This document shows, piece after piece, positions 18,672 to 26,842 of a DNA stretch of 64,000 nucleotides (positions are counted from its first letter, which is position 1; each line of letters begins with the position of its first letter). Origin of the DNA: Paenibacillus sp. FSL R7-0273. GTDB lineage: Bacteria; Bacillota; Bacilli; Paenibacillales; Paenibacillaceae. The translations under genes and the position numbers were made by a program. The stretch spans positions 2,925,501 through 2,989,500 of the forward strand of contig NZ_CP009283.1 of the NCBI RefSeq assembly GCF_000758625.1, in the 5' to 3' direction. The notes below the pieces were generated by a model, which saw only the letters and a program-made list of their open reading frames with translations, made no database searches and was not told the origin of the DNA.

Positions 18672-19592
18672 ATGAAATCGAAAGTAGTGAATAATATCGC
18701 CGAGCTGATCGGGGACACGCCGGCTGTGCGGCTTAACCGCCTGACCGGCCCTGATGATGCGGAAGTCTACGTCAAGCTGGAGATGTTCAACCCCAGCGGC
18801 AGTGTAAAAGACCGCGCGGCCTATAATCTGATCCTCCAGGCAGAGCTGGACGGACGGCTGCAGCCGGGCGGAACGATCATCGAGCCGACCAGCGGCAATA
18901 CCGGCATTGGCCTTGCGATGAACGCTGCAGCAAAAGGCTATAAGGCCATTCTCGTCATGCCTGATAATATGACGAAGGAACGGATCAACATCCTGAAGGC
19001 ATATGGCGCTGATGTGGTACTGACTCCGGCGGCAGAGCGGATGCCGGGTGCGATTGCCAAGGCGCTGGAGCTGGGGGCAGCCATTCCGGGCAGCTTCATT
19101 CCGCAGCAGTTCGAGAATGCCGCCAATCCGGATATCCACCGCACGACGACCGCCCCGGAAATTATCGAGCAGATGGAAGGGCGGCTTGACGTGTTTGTCG
19201 CCACCTCGGGGACCGGCGGAACCATCACTGGAACCGGCGAGGTGCTGCGCCGGGAGCTGCCGGGCATCCGGATCGTCGTTGTTGAGCCGCACGGCTCACC
19301 CGTACTGTCCGGCGGCCAGCCCGGACCGCATAAGCTGGTCGGCACAAGCCCCGGCTTCATCCCGGCAATCCTTAACACTGGCGTATATGATGAAATCGTC
19401 CAGGTGGAGGATGAAGCTGCACTGGAGACTGTCCGTGCGCTGGCCAGTAAGGAAGGTATTCTGATCGGCCCTTCCGGCGGCGCGGCCGTCTGGACTGCGC
19501 TGCAGGAGGCACGCCGGCTCGGGCCCGGCAAGCGGGTGCTGTGTATTGCGCCGGATACAGGGGAACGCTATCTGAGTATGGGAATATTCTAA
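18672..19592 (+). CDS. cysK: Cysteine synthase family protein
   Basis: A 306-residue fold-type II PLP enzyme that would condense O-acetylserine with sulfide to give cysteine. The PLP lysine is Lys46 in NPSGSVKDRAAYN; the substrate-binding loop PTSGNTGIG, the phosphate-binding loop TSGTGGTITGTG and the C-terminal GPSGGAAV are present, and the length is normal for CysK. A consensus TATAAT lies at 18634-18639, and AAGGGAGGACGAAAGT precedes the ATG. A lipoprotein gene follows after 21 bp. A paralogue with a different sulfur role cannot be excluded. Confidence 0.9.
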   Translation: MKSKVVNNIAELIGDTPAVRLNRLTGPDDAEVYVKLEMFNPSGSVKDRAAYNLILQAELDGRLQPGGTIIEPTSGNTGIGLAMNAAAKGYKAILVMPDNMTKERINILKAYGADVVLTPAAERMPGAIAKALELGAAIPGSFIPQQFENAANPDIHRTTTAPEIIEQMEGRLDVFVATSGTGGTITGTGEVLRRELPGIRIVVVEPHGSPVLSGGQPGPHKLVGTSPGFIPAILNTGVYDEIVQVEDEAALETVRALASKEGILIGPSGGAAVWTALQEARRLGPGKRVLCIAPDTGERYLSMGIF

Positions 19593-19613
19593 TTCCCGGA
19601 CGGAGGGAACGAG

Positions 19614-20651
19614 ATGAAGCGGATCATGAGAGGATATCATAGCTTTAAGGCACTCAGCATGCCTAAGCGATTGAAGCCGGCTGCTGTACTGGCGGCTGTT
19701 ATGGCAGTTGCTCTGAGCCTTGCGGGTTGTTCAGGTGCCGGCAGCGGGCAGGATGCTAATCAGGGAGATGCAAGTCCGGTTGCGTCAGGAGCTGCAACTG
19801 CTGGAGCCGGAGCTGGAGCTGGAGCGTCTGCTGCTGCCGCAACGCAAACGCCCGGTCCGGCGGCTACGCCTGCTGAGGCGGCGGTGCTGGATCCGGCTGC
19901 GCTGCAGCCGGTGTTCGGGTTTGCCGGGGAAGCCGGCAGGCAGCTCCTTGTCACCCGGGAGGGGAATGACGAGGAGCTGCAGATGCAGGCGCTGGATACC
20001 GCCATCGGTAGCGGAGGCCAGGTGCTCCGGGTGCGGTTCGGGGGCTGGCAGGAGGGCAATGACCAGAACAACGGCCGGGAGCTGGCCGTTAACCTGCCCA
20101 ATATATCCGGCTATGTATTTACGGTCGATGGCGATGCAGCGGTTCCAGATGAAACCTATTATCTCGTGAATTCATCCACCTTCCAACTGGAGGCTCTGGT
20201 ACCTGTTGAACCGGGACCGGCAGATGCTGATCAGCTGCCTGAATCTGATCCGGTGCGCAAGAGCATAACGGATGCCAAGCACCGGGAGATCCAGTCGGCC
20301 TGGAAGCTGGCCAGTCTGCCGCCGGGCCGGGAGCTATACCTTGTCCAGTTCGTCAGACAGAACAAGGATATGCTGTTCAGCCTGGTGCTGGAGGAAGAAG
20401 GCAAACTCAGCTTTATGGATTACCCTGCCGAGATCACCGACAACGAGTACTCGGTCTGGCGTGTCGACGACGGCGGTGAAGTCATCCCGCAGATGTTCTC
20501 CCTGCTGTTCGCGGCCAGGACAACTGACGGACTGCTGCTGGGTGTGAATTGGCTCGGGGCAGAGGGGATCAACAGCTTTTTCCTGGAGCAGACCGGAGAG
20601 ACGTTTAAAGAGCTGGATATCCAGTACGACCGCTATACTTCGCCGCTGTGA
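19614..20651 (+). CDS. Putative lipoprotein, function unknown
   Basis: A 345-residue exported protein. A basic N-terminus and hydrophobic segment end in the lipobox LAGC (VALSLAGCSGAG), so cysteine ~40 should be lipidated. An Ala/Gly/Pro-rich linker (~45-85) leads to a soluble domain (~90-345) that I do not recognise. CGGAGGGAACGAG precedes the ATG. The gene follows cysK by 21 bp and may be cotranscribed, although no functional link is evident. Confidence 0.75.
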   Translation: MKRIMRGYHSFKALSMPKRLKPAAVLAAVMAVALSLAGCSGAGSGQDANQGDASPVASGAATAGAGAGAGASAAAATQTPGPAATPAEAAVLDPAALQPVFGFAGEAGRQLLVTREGNDEELQMQALDTAIGSGGQVLRVRFGGWQEGNDQNNGRELAVNLPNISGYVFTVDGDAAVPDETYYLVNSSTFQLEALVPVEPGPADADQLPESDPVRKSITDAKHREIQSAWKLASLPPGRELYLVQFVRQNKDMLFSLVLEEEGKLSFMDYPAEITDNEYSVWRVDDGGEVIPQMFSLLFAARTTDGLLLGVNWLGAEGINSFFLEQTGETFKELDIQYDRYTSPL

Positions 20652-21030
20652 TGGAGATTTCTGTAAGGAGCTAGAGCAGTAACTGTAGTTGGTAGGTGTG
20701 GCTTGAGCTGGAGTTAGAGCTAAAAGTGTAGTTGTAGCAGTAGTGTAGTTAAGGTGTAGCAGTAGATGGAGTTGGATTGGAGTAGATGGAACTGGAGTGT
20801 GGGAGTAGATGGAGTCGAAGTGCAGTGGATGGGGTTGAAGTGTAGTAGTGGATGGAGTAAGTGTAGTAGTAGATGGAGTTGGAGTGTAGAGGATAGATTA
20901 AGTGTATAGTAGATGGAGTTGGAGTTGGAGTGTAGTGGATGGGTAGATAGTGTAGTAGATGGAGTAAGTGTAGTTGTTGATGGAGTAAGTGTAGTTGTAG
21001 TTGTAGTTGTAGCAGTAGCACTAGCACTAG
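20652..21030. repeat. Low-complexity tract of degenerate GTAGATGGAGTTGGAGT repeats
   Basis: About 380 bp consist of variants of GTAGATGGAGT, TGGAGTTGGAGTGTAGT and GTAGTTGTAG, strongly G/T/A-biased with almost no C on the plus strand. Reading frames through it give only Thr/Ser/Leu-rich low-complexity peptides. It abuts the next two palindrome arrays, as the GGAGTCGCCG tract abuts copy A. Confidence 0.75.
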
Positions 21031-21098
21031 CACTAACGTATAGTTCTCCGCCGTCACGGCTAAACTTCAAAGTTGCTACTTTGCAGGGACACTTCATC

Positions 21099-21286
21099 AT
21101 TAGTTTGATTTTCGCCACCTAATTTCCTCAAATCCGGGTTTTTTCGTTCATTAGGTGGAAAAAAGTCACTTATTTCAGCCTAAAACCCGGTTTAGCGCAG
21201 ATCGAGTGAAATTAAGTGTCCTTTTTCCAGCTAATCGTCCCGTTCCAGCGTTTGCTAGAGAATTAGGTGACAAATTTCCACTTAAT
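21099..21286. repeat. Four-unit 25-bp palindrome array, copy B1
   Basis: Units lie at 21099-21123, 21150-21174, 21211-21235 and 21262-21286 (offsets 0, 51, 112, 163, identical to copy A). Unit 2 is enclosed by CCGGGTTTT / AAAACCCGG and unit 4 by GTTCCAG / CTGGAAC. The spacer sequences differ from copy A, but the geometry is the same. Confidence 0.85.
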
Positions 21287-21384
21287 CTGTTTAGCGACAG
21301 CCTGGAACACCCCATTCCAGCAAGCTAATAGTTCTCCGCCGCCACGGCTGATCTCAAAGGTGCTTTTCTCAGGCCCATTCCAAC

Positions 21385-21572
21385 TTTAGTTTGATTTTCG
21401 CCACCTAATTTCCTCAAATCCGGGTTTTTTCGTTCATTAGGTGGAAAAAAGTCACTTATTTCAGCCTAAAACCCGGTTTAGCGCAGATCGAGTGAAATTA
21501 AGTGTCCTTTTTCCAGCTAATCGTCCCGTTCCAGCGTTTGCTAGAGAATTAGGTGACAAATTTCCACTTAAT
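21385..21572. repeat. Four-unit 25-bp palindrome array, copy B2 (tandem duplicate of B1)
   Basis: Units lie at 21385-21409, 21436-21460, 21497-21521 and 21548-21572. The block is a near-exact tandem copy of B1 shifted by 286 bp. From the first unit to about 21600 it differs only at single positions, while the ~70 bp before unit 1 have diverged more. Confidence 0.85.
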
Positions 21573-21607
21573 CTGTTTAGCGACAGCCTGGAACACGCCA
21601 TTTCAGC

Positions 21608-21656
21608 AAACAAAAGTCAAAAGCCTGCCGGCACTTCATTGCGCCGGCCGGGCTTT
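21608..21656. terminator. Hairpin overlapping the VanZ-like stop codon
   Basis: AAAGCCTGCCGGC pairs with GCCGGCCGGGCTTT around ATTCATTGC-like loop sequence, with T residues on the plus side and TTTTG on the minus side. It serves the 3' end of the minus-strand van-like cluster and overlaps the last codons of the VanZ-like gene. Confidence 0.6.
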
Positions 21657-22190
21657 TTGGCCTGCCCGCCACAGCCTGAACAAGCCGTAGCCGATTACAC
21701 CGCCTAAGGTGTTCAGCAGCAGATCGTCAACGTCGAACGTACCGATCGAGAACAGCCCTTGCGCACATTCAAGCACAGCGCTGAGTCCGAAGGAGCGTAG
21801 CATTACGCCGAACCAGGTAATCTTCCGGTTAGAGGACAAAAGAGCTATAAATATACCGAAAGGGATAAATAACGCGATATTTCCGACAAGGTTCACCAGC
21901 TTGGTTACAGTAACCGGATCAAATGTATTATAGACGGTCTCCAGCGGAGTGAAGTTGCCCAGCCGCAGCTGGCGCAGGATCGTATCCGGACTGCGCTGCA
22001 GCTGGTGCCACAGAAAGCGGAAGTCGATCGGACTGAACTTGAAAAGGATGATTTTGAACAATACATAGATATAGACTGCGAATACAGCTTGCAGACCGGC
22101 CGAACGGAGCTTGGCAAAAGCGTCCGGCTGCTGCGCTGTGCGTTTCACAGAAGCAGCCTTTTTTTCACGCATAACCCGGGTCTGGTTCAT
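21636..22190 (-). CDS. VanZ family protein
   Basis: A 184-residue membrane protein with about four to five hydrophobic helices and the family motifs NIALFIPFGIF and DVDDLLLNTLGGVIGYGLF. VanZ proteins are linked with low-level teicoplanin tolerance in some hosts by an unknown mechanism; many have other or unknown roles. AAAGGAG precedes the ATG. It is the last gene of a minus-strand series with VanY-, VanS- and VanR-like genes, 49 bp after the VanY-like stop. Confidence 0.88.
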   Translation of the reverse strand: MNQTRVMREKKAASVKRTAQQPDAFAKLRSAGLQAVFAVYIYVLFKIILFKFSPIDFRFLWHQLQRSPDTILRQLRLGNFTPLETVYNTFDPVTVTKLVNLVGNIALFIPFGIFIALLSSNRKITWFGVMLRSFGLSAVLECAQGLFSIGTFDVDDLLLNTLGGVIGYGLFRLWRAGQKARPAQ

Positions 22191-22239
22191 GGGGTGACTC
22201 TCCTTTCTAGGGGGACGGATATAGCAATAAGGCCGGATA

Positions 22240-23103
22240 TTATGGATGTGAGGTTATGATCAATCCCTCTATGTTATTGCCCGATATGTCACATTGCTGC
22301 CCGGCAGGTACAGGTATGAAGGTGCTGCTGCCGTTAACAGGATAATAGGAAATCTGGTATACCGTCCCTTTAACTTTTACGGTAACCGATTGCTGCTCCT
22401 TCAGGAAATCAAGATACTCCTCCAGCGTATAGTGCTTGTCGCGCATAATGATGCTGTGCGGCAAGCCGACATAACGGAAATGCCAGGGCTCATACTGGAT
22501 GCCGGTGATGTCCGACTTGTCCTTGGGATAGCGGAGGATGAAGCCATAGTCCCAGGCATTAGCCTCCAGCCACCGGCCTTCAGGTGCACGGCTCATCTCC
22601 ATCTGCGAGGACCCGATATCCAGCGACAGCCCGAGGTTATGCTCGCTGTGGCCGGGCGGAAGGGCGTAATCGGCTCCTTTTTCCTCATAAAGCTGCTTCT
22701 GTTTGTCAGTATCCCGGTAGCCGCTGCTGATCAGAAACTGGCTGACTCCTTCTCCAGCTGCTGCTTCGACCATTTTTGAAAATTGCAGGGCTACTGTTTT
22801 GGACAGCCGGGTGTCATTATCAAGCAGCGCATAGCCGGCCGTCAGCTCCCTGTGCTCTGCCAATTTAATGATGTCGGACGTGACACCCTCCGAATGCACC
22901 GGATAATCCTTGTTAACCAGCAGCAGATTGCCCTGGTGCACACGGCTTGCTGAAACGGCAGTCAGATCAGACCGTTTACCTTCACCGTTCATGACCTGGA
23001 CCATCTGCAGCCCGTCAGCCGGTTCACCAGTTCCGTTCATTTGCCGCAGAGCCTCCCAGCCCAGTAATGCAATCAAAACCGCGCAAAAAACCCGCTTCTT
23101 CAT
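22240..23103 (-). CDS. VanY-type D-alanyl-D-alanine carboxypeptidase (M15 family)
   Basis: A 287-residue extracytoplasmic Zn peptidase. An N-terminal signal-anchor (MKKRVFCAVLIALLGWEALR) precedes the M15 domain (~100-250). Zn and catalytic motifs are visible: SSGYRDTDKQKQLYEEKG, then GHSEHNLGLSLDIG (His and Asp ligands) and EPWHFRYVG (catalytic Glu and third His). It should trim the terminal D-Ala from peptidoglycan pentapeptides. The start ATG at 23101-23103 has AAGGAGGAAGCCGAA before it. It sits between the VanS- and VanZ-like genes. Confidence 0.9.
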   Translation of the reverse strand: MKKRVFCAVLIALLGWEALRQMNGTGEPADGLQMVQVMNGEGKRSDLTAVSASRVHQGNLLLVNKDYPVHSEGVTSDIIKLAEHRELTAGYALLDNDTRLSKTVALQFSKMVEAAAGEGVSQFLISSGYRDTDKQKQLYEEKGADYALPPGHSEHNLGLSLDIGSSQMEMSRAPEGRWLEANAWDYGFILRYPKDKSDITGIQYEPWHFRYVGLPHSIIMRDKHYTLEEYLDFLKEQQSVTVKVKGTVYQISYYPVNGSSTFIPVPAGQQCDISGNNIEGLIITSHP

Positions 23104-23223
23104 TTCGGCTTCCTCCTTGTCCTGATAACTCAAGAATAAGGAGCAGCGTTTAAATAGAAGCGGGGTAAAAATAAATTTTTTCTTAAAAGCCGGCTGAAGG
23201 CGGAGTTGCAGACGGGCTGCTGC

Positions 23224-24318
23224 TTACACACCAAGCGGCAGCTTTACTACAAAGCTTGTGCGGACCGGATCACTGGCTACCGTAACCTCGCCTTTGTGCT
23301 GCTCGACAATATTTTTGGCGATGAACAGGCCGAGCCCGGTGCTGCCCTCCTGATGGCTCCGCGCCCGGTCGCCTGTATAAAACATATCAAATACAAAGGG
23401 CAAATCCGCAGGCTGAATGCTGCCCCCGTAATTGGTTACCCGGACAACTGCCTGTCCGTCCTCTTCCTTGCAGCTGATATCGACATACTGGCCGTCCTTG
23501 CCGTAACGGACCGCATTGGTCAGCAGGTTCTCGAATACGCGGGCCAGCAGCTCACCGTCACCTTGAATTTCCATAACGGGAGCCAGCTCCAGCCGGGCAG
23601 TCAGCCCGTTGTTGTCCAGCAGCGGGTACAGCTCCTCATGAAGCTGGACGAGCAGCTCGCTCAGATCGAGCGGATTGCGGTCAATCTTGAGCATGCCGTA
23701 GTTCATCCGGGTAAGCTCAAACAGCTCATCGATCAGCCGCTCCAGCCGCCGTGATTTGGTATAGGCGATGGAGGTGTAATGCCTTACCTGTTCGGCAGAT
23801 AAGGCTTCATCCTTCAGCACATAATCGAGATAACCCAGCACAGAGGTCAGCGGTGTGCGCAGATCATGCGCCAGATTGAGCACCAGCTGGTCCTTGCTGT
23901 TCTCGGCAAAATCCCCCCGCTCCACCGCCTGCTGCAGCTTGCCGCTGGTTACATTCAGATCGGCAGCAATGTCCCCGAACTCATCCTGCGAGGGGATGGT
24001 GATCCGGCTGGTAAAATTCCCTTCTGCCAGCTGACGGATCTGCTGTGAAATCTCACGGAAATAGCGGGCATACGGCTTCGTAAACAGGTAGAAGAAGACC
24101 AGGGCCAACGGTATAAAAAAGATCAGGAAGAAATTAAGGTCCCCGATATTACTGATCATATACCGGAACCGGGCGAGCGGGTCTTCGGCCATAACGGTGG
24201 ACGTATAATACAGCTGCAGAACCTTGTACAGCCCATAGGTGATAATACCGGAGCATAGCATGCTCAGCGTGAGTAGGAAGATCATCTGGAAGCGGAAGCT
24301 GCGAAACCTTTTAGCCAT
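23224..24318 (-). CDS. VanS-like sensor histidine kinase
   Basis: A 364-residue membrane kinase. TM1 is at ~12-33 and TM2 at ~62-80, with a short extracytoplasmic loop between; then HAMP (~81-133), HisKA with phospho-acceptor His151 in LNLAHDLRTPLTSVLGYL, and HATPase_c (~250-360; FENLLTNAVRYGKDG, then GLGLFIAKNIVEQHKGEV). Domain order and the short sensor loop match VanS and similar envelope-stress kinases. Its start overlaps the response-regulator stop by 8 bp, so the pair is translationally coupled. Its likely targets are the VanY/VanZ-like genes downstream. Confidence 0.9.
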   Translation of the reverse strand: MAKRFRSFRFQMIFLLTLSMLCSGIITYGLYKVLQLYYTSTVMAEDPLARFRYMISNIGDLNFFLIFFIPLALVFFYLFTKPYARYFREISQQIRQLAEGNFTSRITIPSQDEFGDIAADLNVTSGKLQQAVERGDFAENSKDQLVLNLAHDLRTPLTSVLGYLDYVLKDEALSAEQVRHYTSIAYTKSRRLERLIDELFELTRMNYGMLKIDRNPLDLSELLVQLHEELYPLLDNNGLTARLELAPVMEIQGDGELLARVFENLLTNAVRYGKDGQYVDISCKEEDGQAVVRVTNYGGSIQPADLPFVFDMFYTGDRARSHQEGSTGLGLFIAKNIVEQHKGEVTVASDPVRTSFVVKLPLGV

Positions 24319-25006
24319 TGAACGTATAACCTACTCCCCATATGGTTTTGATCAGTTTGTTCTTGTTCTGCTCCTCGCCAAGCTTTTTGCGCAGCGTGCG
24401 GATGTGAACCATAACGGTATTTCCGCTCTCAAAATAAGCCTCGCCCCACACCTGCTGGAACAGATTCTCCGCGCTGAACACCTTCTTCGGATAGCTGGCC
24501 AGCAGGTACAAAATGTCGAATTCCTTGGGGGTCAGCTCAACGTTCGTTCCGAACAGCTCCACCGTCCGGCGGTCGGGGTCAATAACCAGCCCGCCGGATT
24601 CAAGCACCGGCCTGCGCTCAGCCTGTGGCTGGTTAAGCTGCATGAAGCGGCGCAGCTGCGCGTTTACCCGGGCTACCAGTTCCATCGGGTTGAACGGCTT
24701 CGTCATATAATCGTCGGCGCCGATGACCAGCCCGGTGATTTTGTCGAGGTCCGAGGTTTTGGCACTCAGAAAAATAATCGGCAGCTGATGCTGCTCGCGG
24801 ATCTGCCGGGTCACCTCATGCCCGTCTAGGCCGGGCATCATAATATCAAGAACCGCCAGATCAATGTGGCGGGACTGGACGGCTTGTACCGCGGCTTTGC
24901 CATCGGTCACCTTGACGGTGTGATAGCCCTCTTTTTCCAGATGCAGAGCTACCAGTCCGGCAATTTCAGCATCGTCGTCGGCGATAAGGATTGTTATCCG
25001 TTTCAT
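24311..25006 (-). CDS. VanR-like OmpR-family response regulator
   Basis: A 231-residue regulator. The receiver domain (~3-118) carries the acidic pocket IADDDAE, phospho-acceptor Asp54 in LAVLDIMMPGLDG and the conserved Lys in DDYMTKPFNP. The winged-helix DNA-binding domain (~130-230; LTPKEFDILYLLASYPKKVF, then IKTIWGVGYTF) is of OmpR/PhoB type. It is the first gene of the four-gene minus-strand cluster, with GGAGCGAATATGA in front of the ATG. Confidence 0.92.
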   Translation of the reverse strand: MKRITILIADDDAEIAGLVALHLEKEGYHTVKVTDGKAAVQAVQSRHIDLAVLDIMMPGLDGHEVTRQIREQHQLPIIFLSAKTSDLDKITGLVIGADDYMTKPFNPMELVARVNAQLRRFMQLNQPQAERRPVLESGGLVIDPDRRTVELFGTNVELTPKEFDILYLLASYPKKVFSAENLFQQVWGEAYFESGNTVMVHIRTLRKKLGEEQNKNKLIKTIWGVGYTFNG

Positions 25007-25316
25007 TTCATATTCGCTCCTGTAACCATAATCTTAAGCACGTACCTATACAGCGCTTTGCTCCTAGTGTACCTTATCGGAAGTTGTTTCGCGAACAGGA
25101 ATCGTGAATAATAGAATAGGCTGTACATAGTAAATGACGAAGTAACAAGAGATCAGGCGGCCTGCAGTCACAGTCGGATTATTTTTAAAATACTTAATTT
25201 TGTAACATTTAATGTAAAGGTATAGCCCGAAAGAGTCATGCCGGCAGCCGGCTGGTAATGATACCTTTAGAACTGAATTTGGGGAGGGGACGGCAACGTA
25301 TACGACGATTAAGCTG
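25007..25316. other. Divergent intergenic region with a 55-nt leader stem-loop
   Basis: The 310-bp gap lies between the VanR-like gene (minus) and the NarL-type kinase gene (plus). Its right half contains a perfect 9-bp inverted repeat, TAAAGGTAT at 25215-25223 and ATACCTTTA at 25261-25269. This encloses a second GC-rich hairpin (GCCGG/CCGGC at ~25241-25252). The outer stem ends 11 nt before the GGGGAGGGG ribosome binding site. Confidence 0.55.
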
Positions 25317-26165
25317 TTGATTCTGCTGATTCCCACATTAATGGTCGGGATTTGGGAGTTCGTGCGCCACCAGTTTCTGATGCCGTACATCTCGATGGAT
25401 ATGGGGAACTATTTAACACCGGTGCTTGTGTTCGTGTTCAGTATTATTTTGCTGCTGCCGCTGTTCCGGATTATGGAGCGTAACCGGCAGGAGCTGGAGG
25501 AGAAACGGGCGGCAACAACGGCAATGGAAGCCCGCGAAGGGCTGGCGAAGGAGCTGCATGACGGGATGGCGCAGTCCCTGTTTTTGCTGTCTGTGCGTAT
25601 TGACCGGCTGGAGCAGAACCAGCAGAAGGGCACAGTCAGCGCAGAGCATGTGGATCAGCTGAAAAAGACAGTGCATGAAGTGAACCGCTATGTCCGCCAG
25701 GCCATCGCCAGCCTCAAGGTGCCGGTCTCGGGGGAGGAGGAATTTTCCCTGGAACGGTCGGTACAGGAGCAGCTGAAACGGATCGCCGGTGAGGTCATGA
25801 TTGAGGTTGCGCTCGACTGGCAGCTGCAGGCTGATGCCCTGACGAGTAAAGAGCAGGCGGAGCTGCTGTCCTGTATCAGGGAAGCTGTTATTAATGTACG
25901 CAAGCATACCCGCGCCGGTATGGTAAAAATTACAGGCACAGGTGATAAGCAGCGCTGGAAGGTAAGCGTGGCAGATAACGGCGGCGGTATAGTGCATATG
26001 GACCCTTTTCAGGTAAATGGAAGCTATGGACTGCAGATTATGCGGGAGCGCACGGAAAGCATGGGCTGGCAGCTCGGCCTGATATCCGGACCGGAAGGAA
26101 CGGCCGTTGAAATTGTGAAGGGAGGGACCGCAGATGAACCGATACCGGGTGATGATCGTCGATGA
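25317..26165 (+). CDS. NarL-type sensor histidine kinase (HisKA_3)
   Basis: A ~282-residue kinase with two N-terminal hydrophobic segments (~2-20 and ~33-50), dimerisation helix with His81 in GLAKELHDGMAQSLFLLSVR, and a C-terminal HATPase_c (~175-270; REAVINVRKHTRAGM, VADNGGGI). It resembles B. subtilis YdfH-class kinases. The start is unclear. TTG 25317 is the first canonical codon but lies 26 nt from the GGGGAGGGG RBS. The same frame continues upstream through TATTIKL, and an ACG at 25296 sits at ideal RBS spacing. It is coupled to the next gene by a 32-bp overlap. Confidence 0.87.
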   Translation: MILLIPTLMVGIWEFVRHQFLMPYISMDMGNYLTPVLVFVFSIILLLPLFRIMERNRQELEEKRAATTAMEAREGLAKELHDGMAQSLFLLSVRIDRLEQNQQKGTVSAEHVDQLKKTVHEVNRYVRQAIASLKVPVSGEEEFSLERSVQEQLKRIAGEVMIEVALDWQLQADALTSKEQAELLSCIREAVINVRKHTRAGMVKITGTGDKQRWKVSVADNGGGIVHMDPFQVNGSYGLQIMRERTESMGWQLGLISGPEGTAVEIVKGGTADEPIPGDDRR

Positions 26166-26799
26166 TCATGCGCATGCACGTGAGGCCATGACCGAAATCG
26201 TGTCACTGGATGAGCGCTTTGAAGTGATCGGTGCGGTCGGCAGCGGTGCCGAGGCGATTGTTATGACCGGCCAGTGGATGCCTGACCTGATTCTGATCGA
26301 CATCGAAATGCCGGGAATGGATGGACTGGAGACGACGCGGCGCATTAAGCTGGAATATCCGTATGTCCGGATCGTCATCGTTACTGTCTCGGATGAAATC
26401 TCCTATCTGTTCGAAGCGTTGAAGCAGGGTGCGCAGGGATATTTGCTGAAAAATCTGGCCCCGTCCACCTGGATCGAATATTTAGTGGCCATTGTTAGTG
26501 AGGAGGTCCCGCTGAGCCGGGAGCTGGCTTTTCAGATTCTGAAAGAATTTGCAGTGACCTCCGGCAAAGAGGAGCGGGAAGCATTAACGGCGCGCGAGAA
26601 GGAAATACTGGGCTGTGTATCCTCCGGCTCCACAAATAAGGAGATTGCGACAACCCTCGGGATCTCTGAGCATACGGTCAAAAACCATCTTAAGAACATT
26701 TTGCAAAAGCTGCAGCTCCAGAACCGTACACAACTGACCCGCTATGCCCTGGAGCAGGGACTGGCCCGCCGGGAGCGGGATTTTCCGCGGAAAAGATAA
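26134..26799 (+). CDS. NarL/LuxR-family response regulator
   Basis: A 221-residue regulator. The receiver domain (~4-120) has DD at 10-11, phospho-acceptor Asp56 in LILIDIEMPGMDG, and a Lys in GAQGYLLKNLAP. The C-terminal LuxR-type HTH (~150-215; LTAREKEILGCVSSGSTNKE, then IATTLGISEHTVKNHLKNIL) binds DNA. It starts inside the 3' end of the kinase gene (32-bp overlap) with AAGGGAGGGACCGCAG before the ATG. The target genes are unknown; ycnI lies 43 bp downstream. Confidence 0.93.
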   Translation: MNRYRVMIVDDHAHAREAMTEIVSLDERFEVIGAVGSGAEAIVMTGQWMPDLILIDIEMPGMDGLETTRRIKLEYPYVRIVIVTVSDEISYLFEALKQGAQGYLLKNLAPSTWIEYLVAIVSEEVPLSRELAFQILKEFAVTSGKEEREALTAREKEILGCVSSGSTNKEIATTLGISEHTVKNHLKNILQKLQLQNRTQLTRYALEQGLARRERDFPRKR

Positions 26800-26842
26800 A
26801 GCATTATTAGAAGAAACAATCATCCATTGAGGGGGAACTATC

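Noticed and set aside
20720..21118. 132-codon Thr/Ser-rich frame
   Set aside because: It is a translation of the low-complexity tract; composition follows the repeat, there is no RBS, and the product would be near-homopolymeric.
21636..25006. Glycopeptide-resistance operon
   Set aside because: There is no vanH, ligase (vanA/B-type) or vanX, so D-Ala-D-Lac replacement cannot be inferred.
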